Origin: an uncultured Prevotellaceae bacterium
GTDB lineage: Bacteria > Bacteroidota > Bacteroidia > Bacteroidales > Bacteroidaceae
Assembly: GCA_902784615.1 (NCBI GenBank)
Contig: CACZVN010000003.1
Span: 62,001-126,000 of the forward strand
Direction: 5' to 3'
Length of the DNA: 64,000 nucleotides
Within the stretch, counting starts at the first letter, position 1. Every line of letters begins with the position of its first letter. A program made the translations under genes and the position numbers. The notes beneath the pieces are model-generated. The model made no database searches. It was not told where the DNA came from and saw nothing but the letters and a program-made list of their open reading frames with translations. Shown one piece after another: positions 47,762 through 58,800 of the stretch.

Positions 47762-48811
47762 TTATACATCCTGATTCTCTGGACGCAGTTTGCGTACAGT
47801 CTCACCAGCGCGCCACATCTCCTGATTGCGCATGGCCTCCAGTTCCTTCTCCAAACCAGCACGGTAGTCGGGCTTCGAGTTGGCATCGATGGTGATCTGA
47901 GCCTCGTTACCTGTCTGAACAGAGTAGTACAGCCACTCCATCACAGGCTTGATAGCGTCGTGGAAACGGGGAGCCCAGTCGAGGGCACCACGCTGAGCGG
48001 TGGTCGAACAGTTGGCATACATCCAGTCCATACCCTTTGCACCGAACAACGGGCCAAGGCTCTGGGTCAGTTCCTCAACAGTCTCGTTGAAGGCCTCCGA
48101 GGGAGAGTGTCCATGCTCACGGAGCACCTCATACTGTGCCAGCAGCAGTCCCTGGATGGCACCCATCAGAGAGCCGCGCTCACCAGTCAGGTCAGAAGTA
48201 GCCTCACGCTGGAAGGTGGTCTCGAACATATAACCGGCACCGATACCGATACCGAAGGCGAGTGTCTTCTCCTTGGCCTTGCCCGTAGCATCCTGATAGA
48301 CGGCGTATGAGCAGTTCAGGCCACGGCCCTCGCAGAACATCGTGCGGAGGCTGGTACCAGAACCCTTCGGAGCCACCATGATCACATCGACATCCTTCGG
48401 GGGGATGACACCCGTACGGTCGCTCCAGTTGATAGCGAAGCCATGAGAGTAATACAGGGTCTTACCCGGCTTCAGATATTTCTTGATGGTGGGCCACTGC
48501 TGAATCTGACCAGCATCACTCAGAAGCATGCAGAGGATGGTACCCTTCTCGGCGGCCTCCTCGATAGAGAACAGCGTCTCACCGGGAACCCAACCGTCGG
48601 CCACAGCCTTGTCGTAGGTCTTACCCTGACGCTGACCAACGATTACGTTGAAACCGTTGTCGCGCAGGTTGCAAGCCTGTCCAGGACCCTGGACACCATA
48701 ACCGATCACGGCGATGGTCTCATTCTTCAATACTTCACGTGCTTTCTCCAAGGAGAACTCCTTGCTGGTGACAACAGTTTCCATCACGCCACCAAAATTC
48801 ATTTCTGCCAT
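47762..48811 (-). CDS. ilvC: Ketol-acid reductoisomerase
   Basis: The 349-residue class I enzyme converts 2-acetolactate or 2-aceto-2-hydroxybutyrate to dihydroxy acids in valine, leucine and isoleucine synthesis, using NADPH and Mg2+. The Rossmann motif is VIGYGVQGPGQACNL. The Mg-binding region contains REATSDLTGERGSLMGAIQG, and the C-terminal segment NETVEELTQSLGPLFGAKG is typical. It has a leader of about 120 nt from a minus-strand promoter box at 48943. The other ilv genes are not in the window. Confidence 0.96.
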   Translation of the reverse strand: MAEMNFGGVMETVVTSKEFSLEKAREVLKNETIAVIGYGVQGPGQACNLRDNGFNVIVGQRQGKTYDKAVADGWVPGETLFSIEEAAEKGTILCMLLSDAGQIQQWPTIKKYLKPGKTLYYSHGFAINWSDRTGVIPPKDVDVIMVAPKGSGTSLRTMFCEGRGLNCSYAVYQDATGKAKEKTLAFGIGIGAGYMFETTFQREATSDLTGERGSLMGAIQGLLLAQYEVLREHGHSPSEAFNETVEELTQSLGPLFGAKGMDWMYANCSTTAQRGALDWAPRFHDAIKPVMEWLYYSVQTGNEAQITIDANSKPDYRAGLEKELEAMRNQEMWRAGETVRKLRPENQDV

Positions 48812-48859
48812 AATAGCTTTTGTTTTAAATGTTAATATTCTCCCTGCAGATCATGCCAG

Positions 48860-48908
48860 CCCTACCCGAGAACCGTCGTCTTACTAATCTACTCACACCC
48901 TACCCGAG
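48860..48908 (-). repeat. Direct repeat in the ilvC leader
   Basis: CCCTACCCGAG occurs at 48860-48870 and again at 48898-48908, each followed by a related CG-CG segment. It lies in the untranslated leader and may be regulatory. Confidence 0.55.
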
Positions 48909-48942
48909 GATACGACGAGGGGTTAACTTTTGAAATCGGTTG

Positions 48943-48950
48943 CAAAATTA
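48943..48950 (-). promoter_or_regulatory. Bacteroidetes -7 box for ilvC
   Basis: The minus strand reads TAATTTTG, giving a leader of about 125 nt. Confidence 0.6.
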
Positions 48951-48966
48951 ATAATTATCAAGCAAA

Positions 48967-48997
48967 AAACCAAAGAAATGATGATTTTCTTTGGTTT
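48967..48997. terminator. Terminator of the surface-protein operon
   Basis: A perfect 12-bp stem AAACCAAAGAAA/TTTCTTTGGTTT with a 7-nt loop is flanked by A/T runs on both sides. It ends the minus-strand surface-protein operon just before the ilvC promoter. Confidence 0.85.
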
Positions 48998-49034
48998 TTT
49001 TGCCTTTTCTTTTTAATCTATATCACATGATGTC

Positions 49035-51240
49035 TTATGGTGTGGCAATACCTTCTTTACCGATGTTGACGTTCGTGTTGCCCGTGACGATGGCTTCGTT
49101 ACCACCGCCATAGACGTTGCCACGGATATCGGCACCAACCACCGTTTTCTTCTGATAGTTACCCTCAACCTTATCCAGCGTAACAAGTTCCACCTCCTGA
49201 AGAGTACCGATGTTAACAGTGGTATTGCCAATGACCTTCGCAGCGTTTCCGCCGCCATAGACGTTGTTGATAGTACCGATTTGGGTCTTAGCATGAGGTG
49301 GGATGGGATACCCACCGGTCGTTGTTGCATTATCAGCTACCACCGATCGATCATTATCAGCCCAATTACCCAGAGCCACATTAATATTCACCTCAGGATT
49401 ACCCACCATCACTGCAGTGGAACCATAACCACCGCCATAAACTTCACCGATACTGGTAAACGACTTGACGTTCACCTGTGGATGATTAAATAATGGCGTC
49501 TCACCTGATTCTATCGGATTATCATGACTATCATAGCCATAGACAGAATAGCCAGCCAGGTTACCACCACCATAGAGTTCTCCGATGATGATAGGCTTAC
49601 AGCCCGTTTCTTCGATGTTCACAGTGATGGAACCATTGATGGTACCACTCTTGTTATTACCACCAAACACACGGTCGAACGTACCATTAGTGATATTCAA
49701 TGTCACGTCACCCTGGATATCGGCAGCCTCAGCCCCACCATAAGCAGCACTCAGACCAGGAATACAAGCCATGAGGAGCTTCGCCTCGGCATCCATCGGA
49801 GCACTTTTACCACCACCGTATGCCTCATCGACACAGAAGTCACAGCCTCCGGCATCCTCCAGCATGGTCACAGACGTCTGGCGCACATTACCTCTCGTGT
49901 TTGATCCACCAAAGACGCGGTGGGTCCTTCCACCATGGATATTCACATTCGCATTTCCACTGCCATAGACATAGCCGTCGATAAACGCTTGAGCTTTTCG
50001 CTTTTCTTTCGTATCATAGGCCTCCAAGTCTTTTCCGTTCTCATAGTCCCAATAGTCTTTGAAACCAACGTTGGCACCTGGATTCTTGATCATGTGCACA
50101 CCACCATCATGCGAGATTTCATCCTTACCGTTACCACCGCCAAATACCTCTTCTATTTCGTATGTACCATAGACATCTACCTGCGTGGCAGGAGTCGAAG
50201 CGGCATTGCCTCCGCCATAGACCTGACGAATACTGGTATCGCCACAACCGTAGATGTTCACCTGTGTATGTTTGGTGTTGGCATCATTAGGTTCGTATGC
50301 AGCAAGGTTTCCACCACCATATACAGCCTTCACTTCGTAGGAGTGATGGCTATCGTCAGGATCATTCAACGCAACCTCTCTTGCCGCATTGTTTTCGGCA
50401 TTGGCTCCTGTTCTTACATGACCTTCATAGCCTACCGTTTTATAAATATTCACTGTCACACTACCCTTCGGTGAGCCATTCAGGTTGTTGCAACCAAAGA
50501 TGCTACCCTTGACGACACAGCCTGTTATGGCCTGTTTTAAAGAATAGTAGTCAATATTTGTACCATCAGTTTTTACAGGATCAACCAGGGCACTATGAGT
50601 AGCAGCCACGTAAGCATCCTTCTCTAAACCATTCAGGTTCACATGCGTACTGCCCACCATAGCTTTTACCTCAGTCAGCGTGTTTCCTGCCAGACGACCT
50701 TGACCGCCACCATAGACATCGCCATTGATGGTGCCGCCAAGCAGGTTAACCTCTGTCTTACCATTCGCGTCCATGCTGGCCAAAGCGCCACCGCCATAAA
50801 CGCTCCCCTCGACAGTGGTAGAACCTTTGATGGTAAGCGAAGAGGTGCGAACTGAGCCTAGGTTTGAATAGTCAAGGTTCTGTGTAGTTATAACATGAGT
50901 ACCATCAAACCCTGCACCGCCTTCCGCTGGAAAACTTTCCACTTGTTTCCATGTGTATTCCGTCGTTCCTGAATAGACTCCAGACTCGAACATACCTGAA
51001 GAGCTATTGAACTTAGGATCAGTCGTAAAGCCAGCATTCCTGACGGGGATGGTGGGCAAGGTGGCGGAATAACCACCTCCATACACACTGCCTGTTACAG
51101 TACAGTCTTCCAATATAGAGGTAGCTTTGCCTGTCACCTTTCCGAGATTACCACCACCAAAGAAATCTTCTGTGATGGTACAGTTCTTCAACGAAGAATT
51201 AACATCATTGCATTGTGCCAATGAGAACGAGACGAAATGC
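49035..51240 (-). repeat. YGGG motif array in the 1,789-residue protein
   Basis: About 17 motifs of the same type end the protein, with typical units VYGGGNAAKVIGNTTVNIG and VYGGGNEAIVTGNTNVNIG. The last few are the most regular. Confidence 0.75.
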
Positions 51241-54200
51241 ACAAACAGGCGGGCACCAGTCGTTCCAGTACTCCATACGAAAAACTCATAGTCAAAGTCA
51301 GTAGCTACGCCTGGACCTTTGTAACCATAATCTTTTTTATCATTCTGTGAGGACTTCGTAGTTGAACCATTGTAATACTTACCCTTATCGCTAGTATAAT
51401 ATCCCTGAAGTGTACTCCAGTTATATGAGGAGTCATCATAGTATTTCTTTCTACTGTAGGAATTGCCACCATAACCGGCACCGAAATACTTTCCGAAGGT
51501 ACATCCATCAGCATTTGTAGTAACGGTTTTTCCAGATGCCATATTGCCGAATTTCGGACCGCCACAGAACAGATCCACATAACTATTGAAGATGTCTGTG
51601 GTAATGTTTCCTTTCACAGATTTGGCATCGTTGATACCGCCACCAAAGAAATTCGTGATATCGGCATTGTATATTTGCCAGTGCACATTTCCTTTTGTAG
51701 TAGTAGTAGTAGTACCTATTTGCTCCTGTCCTGCACCAGCCATCTCACCAAAACGGCCACCACTGATGTAACACTCCGCATTGTCATCCGTTATCTTAGC
51801 ATTCGAGTTGTAAGTACCTGTGAGATAAAAACTTTCGTAGTCACCGCCCGTTACCGATACTGGCACGTGGGGAGTGGATTGGGAACCATCACTGTGGGTA
51901 CCCATGCTGAATTCATGCATCCATACATTGCTACCCACATGTATATAGATAGTTTTGCCATTAACAGAGGATGATTGTGTCGATACAAACTGGTCGATGA
52001 CTCCACCATGCAGAATAAGCGGGGCATCTATCTTTGTTATGGCTTGGCCTGAATTGTCATTGCCCAATGCCCCATTTTCATATTCTAATTGCGAAGAATA
52101 GAAAAAGGCTGTATTGGTGACCTCAAACCACCCTCTGGTCCTAAAGATTGTGAAATTGCAGATAAGGCTTGCCCCGTTTGGCTTCTGTGCTTGAGCAGTA
52201 CCAGGAATCGCTAGAAAGTCAAAACGGATAGGTGAAATATTGGTACGGCTTTTATGGTGATATATCAAACTATAGTCCGGCTCATGGTCGTTATCTTCGT
52301 CCACCGACATCATGGTAAAGGGTTTATCACCTCCTGACGGTACACCGTCAAGGTGCAGATTGCCAACAAGAACCACGGCATTGTCATATACCGTAAATCC
52401 CGTAAGCGTATTAAGAAGATCTGTGCTGATGCTCTTATATATAGTTTGGGAATTAAACTTTGCACCGTTACCCACCTGTGTACCTGTCTGTCTTACATTC
52501 CGTTTGCCCGAATAATCTTTTTTATAGACCACATCATATTTTTCATCGGCTATGTATGCCGCCACTCCCCAATAGGGTTCTATGGTAATAGAGGTCACAC
52601 CGTAAGGCACATCGAAGTAGGCTCCCTGAGAGAATACTCGCTGGCTGACAGTATAGAGGTCTTTGTTGGAACTTTTGCGGTCGGCATAGTTGTGTTTGGG
52701 AAAATCTGTAATTCCAGTAGTTGGATAGTCAGAAGCAGTATATGGGTCGCCATCTATAGCCGTGATGGCAGTGATCTTCCAGCCTGTTACCACACGGTTT
52801 CCTGTATAGTTACCAGTTCCCACATCATTGTAGTATGGCAACTGAACCTTATCGTAGTTAAAGTTAAAACGGTCAAAATCTTTGTCAGTACGTTGGAGTG
52901 TCAAAGAGGTGGTCGTAATGTTCGCGCCCTCTGGCCAATCCTGTCCGCCATCGCTTTTATTGGTACTGATCGTCACCGAAAGTGTTGTTCCCAATTTGCC
53001 ACCTTTATTGCGCCCAACAGTAGTATAATAAGGTGCATTTTCGAAATCCGGATTGATGATAGAAGGATACTTACCTTGAGCTTTTAGAATCGGATAGGGT
53101 TTGGGGCTTGTATTTTGCCTGTCGGCAGTTTCAAGCACCCATTTGAGCATTAGGTTAGCATCGTTGGCACTGCCAGTAGCGTATATCGCAGCCAGTTTCT
53201 TGTTGCTGTTCAAAAGCAGTCGATAGAACTCAAAACGATTCAAGTATTTCTCTTCAACAGCTAATGCACAATTATATAGTTTTTGGGCGTCAGGATATCT
53301 CTTAAAAGTAGTAGCTTTGTCGTAAGCGTAGTAGTTGAAGGTATTCAGGCCGTCTTGATTATCGTCAGAATCATGTCTCACGTTGGTGATATTATTTCCG
53401 CCATAGATAGGAGACAACATGTTTCCACCCGTAATATCACCATAGAACATGCAATTCATGATCATCGTTTTGATGCTTCCCGCGTTGGTAGTGGCATTGT
53501 TGTACCCCACGATGCCGCCCACACGGTTACCGCCGGTAATCGTCGCATAACTATAGCAGTTGATGACACGGGCTGTACCATCGAGTTCTCCCACCAGTCC
53601 ACCACAACAATCGGTACTATTTTTACCGCTTGACGTTCCTGTACTTCCCACTGAGCCACTTAACACACCCACGTTGTAGATGCGAGCCGAACTATTAGCA
53701 GTACAGGCAACGGCGCCCACTTTTCCATTGGTGCTGATATTCACACTTTCCAGCACCAGATTCTTCACCGTACCAGTAAGTGTTGTGAACAGAGGAGCAC
53801 TGAGACCAGTGATGCGATAGGGCATCTTGGTTTCTGGATTTATGTCAGCCTCAAGCGTACCACTAAAAGAGGCTATACTGGTAAAATCAGAGGCATTAAT
53901 ATCAGCTTTAATGATATAATTGCCTGAAGTAGTCATGCTTTTGAGGCCATTGACATCAGATATCTCTTCGGGGGTGTTTCTATTAGGGCCTTTGGATCCA
54001 TCATTCGTAAATTTCGCCTCTTTAACCCAGGCGCCGAAGCCTTTGGGGACTATGAAAGTGTAGTCGCGCTTGGCAGAAGGGTCCTTTACATCATCCTTTT
54101 CTGAACCATTATAGTATAGCGTGAGTGTTTCAGCAATCTCTGGAGCACGGGTATAGACACGAGAACCTGAAGCAGATATTGTTGAGAAGACAGAGATATC

Positions 54201-54404
54201 ACCTTTCGTGATGGTATAGCCATCATTGGGGGCAACGGTAATAGTTACTTCCACGCCGTCGTCCAGATCTTTCTGACCTGTCACTTCAATGGTTCCACCA
54301 TCAAACTTACCATCGTTCTTAATTTGTACATCAATCTTAGCCCATGCCCCCATGCTGACCATTGTCAGCAGGGCCACGGCGAATATCCTTAGTGTCTTCT
54401 TCAT
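49035..54404 (-). CDS. Giant secreted YGGG-repeat adhesin-like protein
   Basis: The 1,789-residue product has a signal peptide (cleavage after AWA, about 22), then an N-terminal domain of about 110 residues that closely resembles the start of the 451-residue neighbour (both contain GFGAWVKEA). GLUG-like repeats follow (about 160-330: GGLVGELDGTARVINC, VGGIVGYNNA). A long beta-rich middle leads to an array of about 17 motifs of the type VYGGGNAAKV, mostly spaced 20-60 residues apart. It ends within the last repeat (VTGNTNVNIG) with no sorting tail. It is probably a surface beta-helix, but its ligand is unknown. Confidence 0.75.
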   Translation of the reverse strand: MKKTLRIFAVALLTMVSMGAWAKIDVQIKNDGKFDGGTIEVTGQKDLDDGVEVTITVAPNDGYTITKGDISVFSTISASGSRVYTRAPEIAETLTLYYNGSEKDDVKDPSAKRDYTFIVPKGFGAWVKEAKFTNDGSKGPNRNTPEEISDVNGLKSMTTSGNYIIKADINASDFTSIASFSGTLEADINPETKMPYRITGLSAPLFTTLTGTVKNLVLESVNISTNGKVGAVACTANSSARIYNVGVLSGSVGSTGTSSGKNSTDCCGGLVGELDGTARVINCYSYATITGGNRVGGIVGYNNATTNAGSIKTMIMNCMFYGDITGGNMLSPIYGGNNITNVRHDSDDNQDGLNTFNYYAYDKATTFKRYPDAQKLYNCALAVEEKYLNRFEFYRLLLNSNKKLAAIYATGSANDANLMLKWVLETADRQNTSPKPYPILKAQGKYPSIINPDFENAPYYTTVGRNKGGKLGTTLSVTISTNKSDGGQDWPEGANITTTSLTLQRTDKDFDRFNFNYDKVQLPYYNDVGTGNYTGNRVVTGWKITAITAIDGDPYTASDYPTTGITDFPKHNYADRKSSNKDLYTVSQRVFSQGAYFDVPYGVTSITIEPYWGVAAYIADEKYDVVYKKDYSGKRNVRQTGTQVGNGAKFNSQTIYKSISTDLLNTLTGFTVYDNAVVLVGNLHLDGVPSGGDKPFTMMSVDEDNDHEPDYSLIYHHKSRTNISPIRFDFLAIPGTAQAQKPNGASLICNFTIFRTRGWFEVTNTAFFYSSQLEYENGALGNDNSGQAITKIDAPLILHGGVIDQFVSTQSSSVNGKTIYIHVGSNVWMHEFSMGTHSDGSQSTPHVPVSVTGGDYESFYLTGTYNSNAKITDDNAECYISGGRFGEMAGAGQEQIGTTTTTTKGNVHWQIYNADITNFFGGGINDAKSVKGNITTDIFNSYVDLFCGGPKFGNMASGKTVTTNADGCTFGKYFGAGYGGNSYSRKKYYDDSSYNWSTLQGYYTSDKGKYYNGSTTKSSQNDKKDYGYKGPGVATDFDYEFFVWSTGTTGARLFVHFVSFSLAQCNDVNSSLKNCTITEDFFGGGNLGKVTGKATSILEDCTVTGSVYGGGYSATLPTIPVRNAGFTTDPKFNSSSGMFESGVYSGTTEYTWKQVESFPAEGGAGFDGTHVITTQNLDYSNLGSVRTSSLTIKGSTTVEGSVYGGGALASMDANGKTEVNLLGGTINGDVYGGGQGRLAGNTLTEVKAMVGSTHVNLNGLEKDAYVAATHSALVDPVKTDGTNIDYYSLKQAITGCVVKGSIFGCNNLNGSPKGSVTVNIYKTVGYEGHVRTGANAENNAAREVALNDPDDSHHSYEVKAVYGGGNLAAYEPNDANTKHTQVNIYGCGDTSIRQVYGGGNAASTPATQVDVYGTYEIEEVFGGGNGKDEISHDGGVHMIKNPGANVGFKDYWDYENGKDLEAYDTKEKRKAQAFIDGYVYGSGNANVNIHGGRTHRVFGGSNTRGNVRQTSVTMLEDAGGCDFCVDEAYGGGKSAPMDAEAKLLMACIPGLSAAYGGAEAADIQGDVTLNITNGTFDRVFGGNNKSGTINGSITVNIEETGCKPIIIGELYGGGNLAGYSVYGYDSHDNPIESGETPLFNHPQVNVKSFTSIGEVYGGGYGSTAVMVGNPEVNINVALGNWADNDRSVVADNATTTGGYPIPPHAKTQIGTINNVYGGGNAAKVIGNTTVNIGTLQEVELVTLDKVEGNYQKKTVVGADIRGNVYGGGNEAIVTGNTNVNIGKEGIATP

Positions 54405-54431
54405 ATCTTTATTTCAAGTTCTGCTTGATGC

Positions 54432-55787
54432 TCACTTAATCACAACCTTGATTCCATCCTTGATATAGATGCCCTTCTGGGAGGGCATAGTGGTATATTT
54501 GCGACCATCGAGGCTATACCATCCTGACTGTCCACCAATACCTAAGGTTCCGTCGGTATGTAGGCTGACGATGCCGGTGGTATCACCACGAGATCCTAAA
54601 GGATAACTCGAACGTGTTCCTGACTTAGAAGAATCGGCAAGATAAATTCCCCCTTTGGGAATTGTACCTGCCTGAGTATAGTAGAACACGTCGTTATAAA
54701 GCATCCATACCTCACCAACCTTTACCTTCAAACCATCGTCGTTAGTCACCACATTCAGCAGGTTCGTTCCCACCGTAACCTGATCGTCAGTGCCAGCAGT
54801 CATAAAATGATCGCCCTTCAGTTTCTCGCTGAATAACAGCACGGGCGTATTAGCAGGAATAGCGCCCTTCACTTCCGTAAGTTCGAGACCTTTCTCTGAG
54901 ATACTGCTAATGACATAGGCATAAAGCACGGAGGGAATCATCATATCTTTGTCAGATACAAACGTATCGTAGTAATTATTATCGCCAAACGTGACGCCTG
55001 TCATTTCTACACCAGTGGTACTGACGATGGAAAGTTTGTCCCAACCTTCGGTGGTCAGATACTCATTATAGAGGTTGCCTGGCACATCGATTGTCAGCCC
55101 TTCATTGGCAGGAATAGCATCCTTGCCCAATACCAGTACCTGATTGGTATTCGCTATGGTGATAACGGTCAGGTTCTTACATCCGGCAAAGATATTTTCA
55201 CCCAGGCTTGTCACGCCCTTGTCAATGACAACACTGGTGATGTTATCCAAGTCAGATGCCCAGGGGAGATCATCAGCAGTAAAGTCACGGGTTCTGCCTG
55301 TGCCATTGATGAGCAATGAACTATTTTCCTCGTCAAACACCCATGTCACATCATCGTTTACACCCTTGCTGTCATCTTCCTTACCGATGTTATTGTCAAT
55401 AACAGTAACCTCGTGGAAGGTGGCTTCCTTTACCCAGGCACCAAAACCTGATTTTACCGTAAAGGTATATTGACGCTCTTCTGTCAGATCTGTAGGATCT
55501 TCACCTACAAGCTCATAGGGGGCAGCAATATCCGGGTTACCTTCACGCGTTTGAGCTGGGATGGTTGGTACAACCACGATATCGCTCTTAGCGATTTGAT
55601 ACCCGTCATCTGGTTTCACTGTAAGGGTGACTACCACGCTACCATCTTCAGCAGGATCACCTTGGGTGGTTGATAAAGTTCCACCAAGATAGGATTCATT
55701 GACGTCAATTACGACTTCCGCTGATGCTACAGTGCTGATCATTGTCAGCAGAACAAGCAGCCATACTTTTTTCATTAACTTTTTCAT
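54432..55787 (-). CDS. Secreted BspA-like surface protein
   Basis: The 451-residue product has a signal peptide (cleavage after ASA, about 23). Residues about 24-130 match the N-terminal domain of the 1,789-residue protein. One or two BspA-type leucine-rich units follow (VVIDKGVTSLGENIFAGCK, LTVITIAN), then a beta-rich region. The C-terminus GWYSLDGRKYTTMPSQKGIY...KVVIK is a common Bacteroidetes ending that may serve as an export or sorting tail. It is flanked by 26-27-bp gaps, so it belongs to the same operon as both giants. Confidence 0.78.
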   Translation of the reverse strand: MKKLMKKVWLLVLLTMISTVASAEVVIDVNESYLGGTLSTTQGDPAEDGSVVVTLTVKPDDGYQIAKSDIVVVPTIPAQTREGNPDIAAPYELVGEDPTDLTEERQYTFTVKSGFGAWVKEATFHEVTVIDNNIGKEDDSKGVNDDVTWVFDEENSSLLINGTGRTRDFTADDLPWASDLDNITSVVIDKGVTSLGENIFAGCKNLTVITIANTNQVLVLGKDAIPANEGLTIDVPGNLYNEYLTTEGWDKLSIVSTTGVEMTGVTFGDNNYYDTFVSDKDMMIPSVLYAYVISSISEKGLELTEVKGAIPANTPVLLFSEKLKGDHFMTAGTDDQVTVGTNLLNVVTNDDGLKVKVGEVWMLYNDVFYYTQAGTIPKGGIYLADSSKSGTRSSYPLGSRGDTTGIVSLHTDGTLGIGGQSGWYSLDGRKYTTMPSQKGIYIKDGIKVVIK

Positions 55788-55813
55788 AATGCTTTATATT
55801 TAATATTTTTTCT

Positions 55814-58800
55814 TTATCTTACAATTACTTTCTTCACATACTTGCCATTGTCGGCATAGACGATATATACGCCGCCTGTCTCCACACGCGTTTCGACATA
55901 CTCACTCGGCTGGATGCTATAAGAAGTCAGCGTGACACCTGCCGGAGTAACGATGCGCACATCCGACGTATAGTGCAGCTGCGACTCTACCATAATCTTC
56001 TTCTTTCCACCTTTCACCAGGAGGAGGTCGTCCTCATAGAGATTCGTGATACCAGTGGTACCCTTCAGTTTGGCAGAATCCTCCATAATGATGATGCTGT
56101 TGGTCTGGTCAACCATAGTACGGGTTCCACTACCAGGCTTCTTCACAAAGTAAGGATGGAATGGCTTCGTCTTTGAGCCTGCTGCCTGTTTCACATATTT
56201 GTCTCCATCACCGTTAAGTTGGAAGTCACCTTCTGCCAAAGGCTTACTGGTATACGTACCATAATATACATAATTGTTGTGTTCCACACCCGTATCCAGT
56301 TCATCGTCACTAACCTTAATGGTGACACCTGCATCGGAAACGAAGCTGATGAACTGTGCATCCGGCTTGGTAATTGAAGCATCATTGATCGTATTCATTT
56401 CCTCGTATTTACCGAAATAGCCACTCAGGTCAAACTCATAATAAGTCTTGCCTGGGAAACCGATCAGATAAGGTGTACCTGCCTGGAACAACGGATATCT
56501 CGTATAGGTATGGACAATTCCGTTACCACCAGGCTGATAATAGGTCTTCTGGAAATCATCACTGTTCCTATCGTCGTAATTATTCTTGGAATAGTAATTA
56601 TCCCACAGATAGGTATTATAATAGACCTTATCATCACCTGCCGCATCAGGCGAGTTAAATTTGGCTGCCAACTCATCACCATTACTTGCAGAGTTATCAA
56701 TACCATTATACTCACGCAGCCAGTATTCATGACCGAACGTATTACTGCTTCCATCGGCATTATACCCCTGATAGAAGTGCGTAATCTCACCCTTTACCGG
56801 TGTCGTGACGAGTTCCGCTGTGAATGGCAGACAGATATCCTCCCATCCTTTGGTCTTACCCGACTCCTGAGTAACATACTGATTCGGGAGTGGCGAACGC
56901 TGATGCCACATCCGATAACCATCACCCATGGTATATTGAATCGGACAGTTAAAGTCGTTCTCATCTACGAGCAGATGGTCACTGGCAGAACGCAGTGTGC
57001 TCAGCACCAGATGACCTGTGACTGACGAGGTGGGAGCTGCGGCCACTCGACGATACTTGTCATTGCTATAGTATTCGCTATATGCCGGTTCTGGGAATAC
57101 GTCCAGATTTGTCAACACCGCATTTGTCGTTGCATTAGCCTCAGCCGAAGGTGCATAGATGAGCAGGTTCTTCGACTCGTCACGATTGACGATGCTCACA
57201 ATGCCAGCATCGTCGAGCAATGGCGGATAGAAGTAGTTTCCGCTTTTTCCCCTGTCGTATGCCATATCCTGATGTCCAGCAAAGTCGATGGCCGTCATAC
57301 CGGGATAAGCAGGATGAAGATTCGTATCATTCGCATCCTTCGCTTTAGAATAGGCCACCAGATTCACATTAGGATTAAAGTGCGCCACATCCATCGTCTT
57401 TGAGCCGAAATAAGCCGGAGCGCGATAGACGCGGTTACTCATATCGGACAGAACCAGACGGTCATAACTCTTATAGATACGCGATGGCACCTCCTCGTGC
57501 GGTCTCTGTGGATACCAACCGTAAGTCAGCATCTGTCCGAAGTAGATATAGTCGTCAGGCCAGATCGGATAATAGCTGGTCACCTTGGTTGACGGGTTGG
57601 TGTAAGCACGCTCTTCAGTGTTCTCAGGAACCGAACCATTGGCATAGATAAAGTCTCCATCAGCAAAGCGGTCCTCCACATAACCAACAGTATTGTATGC
57701 AAGCGTATGACCAGTCGAACAAATGCCTGGGTTATTGGCATAGTGCCCGAGTTTTGTGCCATTATTACCATCTTGAAGTACCAACGTATTGTCTGTCTTG
57801 TTGATGGTGTAATATGGATAAGTGATTTCACCTGTCGTCACCTCATGGTCACAGTAACGTTTATAGAGGTAGAAGCCGTTCAAGTTGTAGGCTACTTTAC
57901 CATCATGGAAGTCATGATGATCCATGCGTGTCGGGATGCCATAGGTACTACTGTGATTGGTGTACTTATTCGTAGCATCCTCGTTCTCCTCATAGTAGCA
58001 GTTGACAATACGATATGGACGGGTATCGTTCGTCATGTCAGGTGTACCCAGAACAGGTTTTGCGGTCTTGACAGCCGTACTGGATGTGCTCACCCAACAG
58101 TTCTCCACATAACCATCACCTTGCTCTGCTATACCGGCACCTGTGAACGATCCTTTGACACCGAGGTTATAGACACTGCCACAGAGATGGTTGAATAGCG
58201 AATTATTAATGCCTTCAACATAATAACCGTCACCATGCAGTCTGCCACTGAAGCACTCCCCTTCCTCATAGGCTATCGGTGTCCATGCATCAGTATGACT
58301 GATGTTCGTGCGCAGGATAATATCCAAATTATTACCGCCAATAATACTGTTAGGTGTATCCAGTGCACCATAAGCAGTATTAGCAGCAGCCTTGTTGTAA
58401 CTCAGATCTATCAGTCCCTTCAGCAGGTCGAGACCATTCTGCGAACTACTGGTATAGTCGTTGATATAGATCTTCGGAGCACGCTTCACACCGGGATTAT
58501 CTATGAAGTAGTGGTGTTCCTGATCGTCCATCACCTTCTTCAGATCATGGTAGTTGGCAACCGTCACCGGCACATGGTTCGAGTAGGTCTTGCCAAGGAA
58601 GGTCTTAGCATAGTAGGCCAGATAATAGCCGTTCTGATACCAATAGAGTGCATCACTACGCGGTGTGTATTCGATACCGTTGATATGACTCTCTGCATCT
58701 TCTTCCGTTTCGAACAACTCCCATCCGCCGCCCGTCACCTCATAGGCACCCGGTGTCACGTTAGGATCTCGCAGACCAATAAAGTCACCAGGTATCACAA

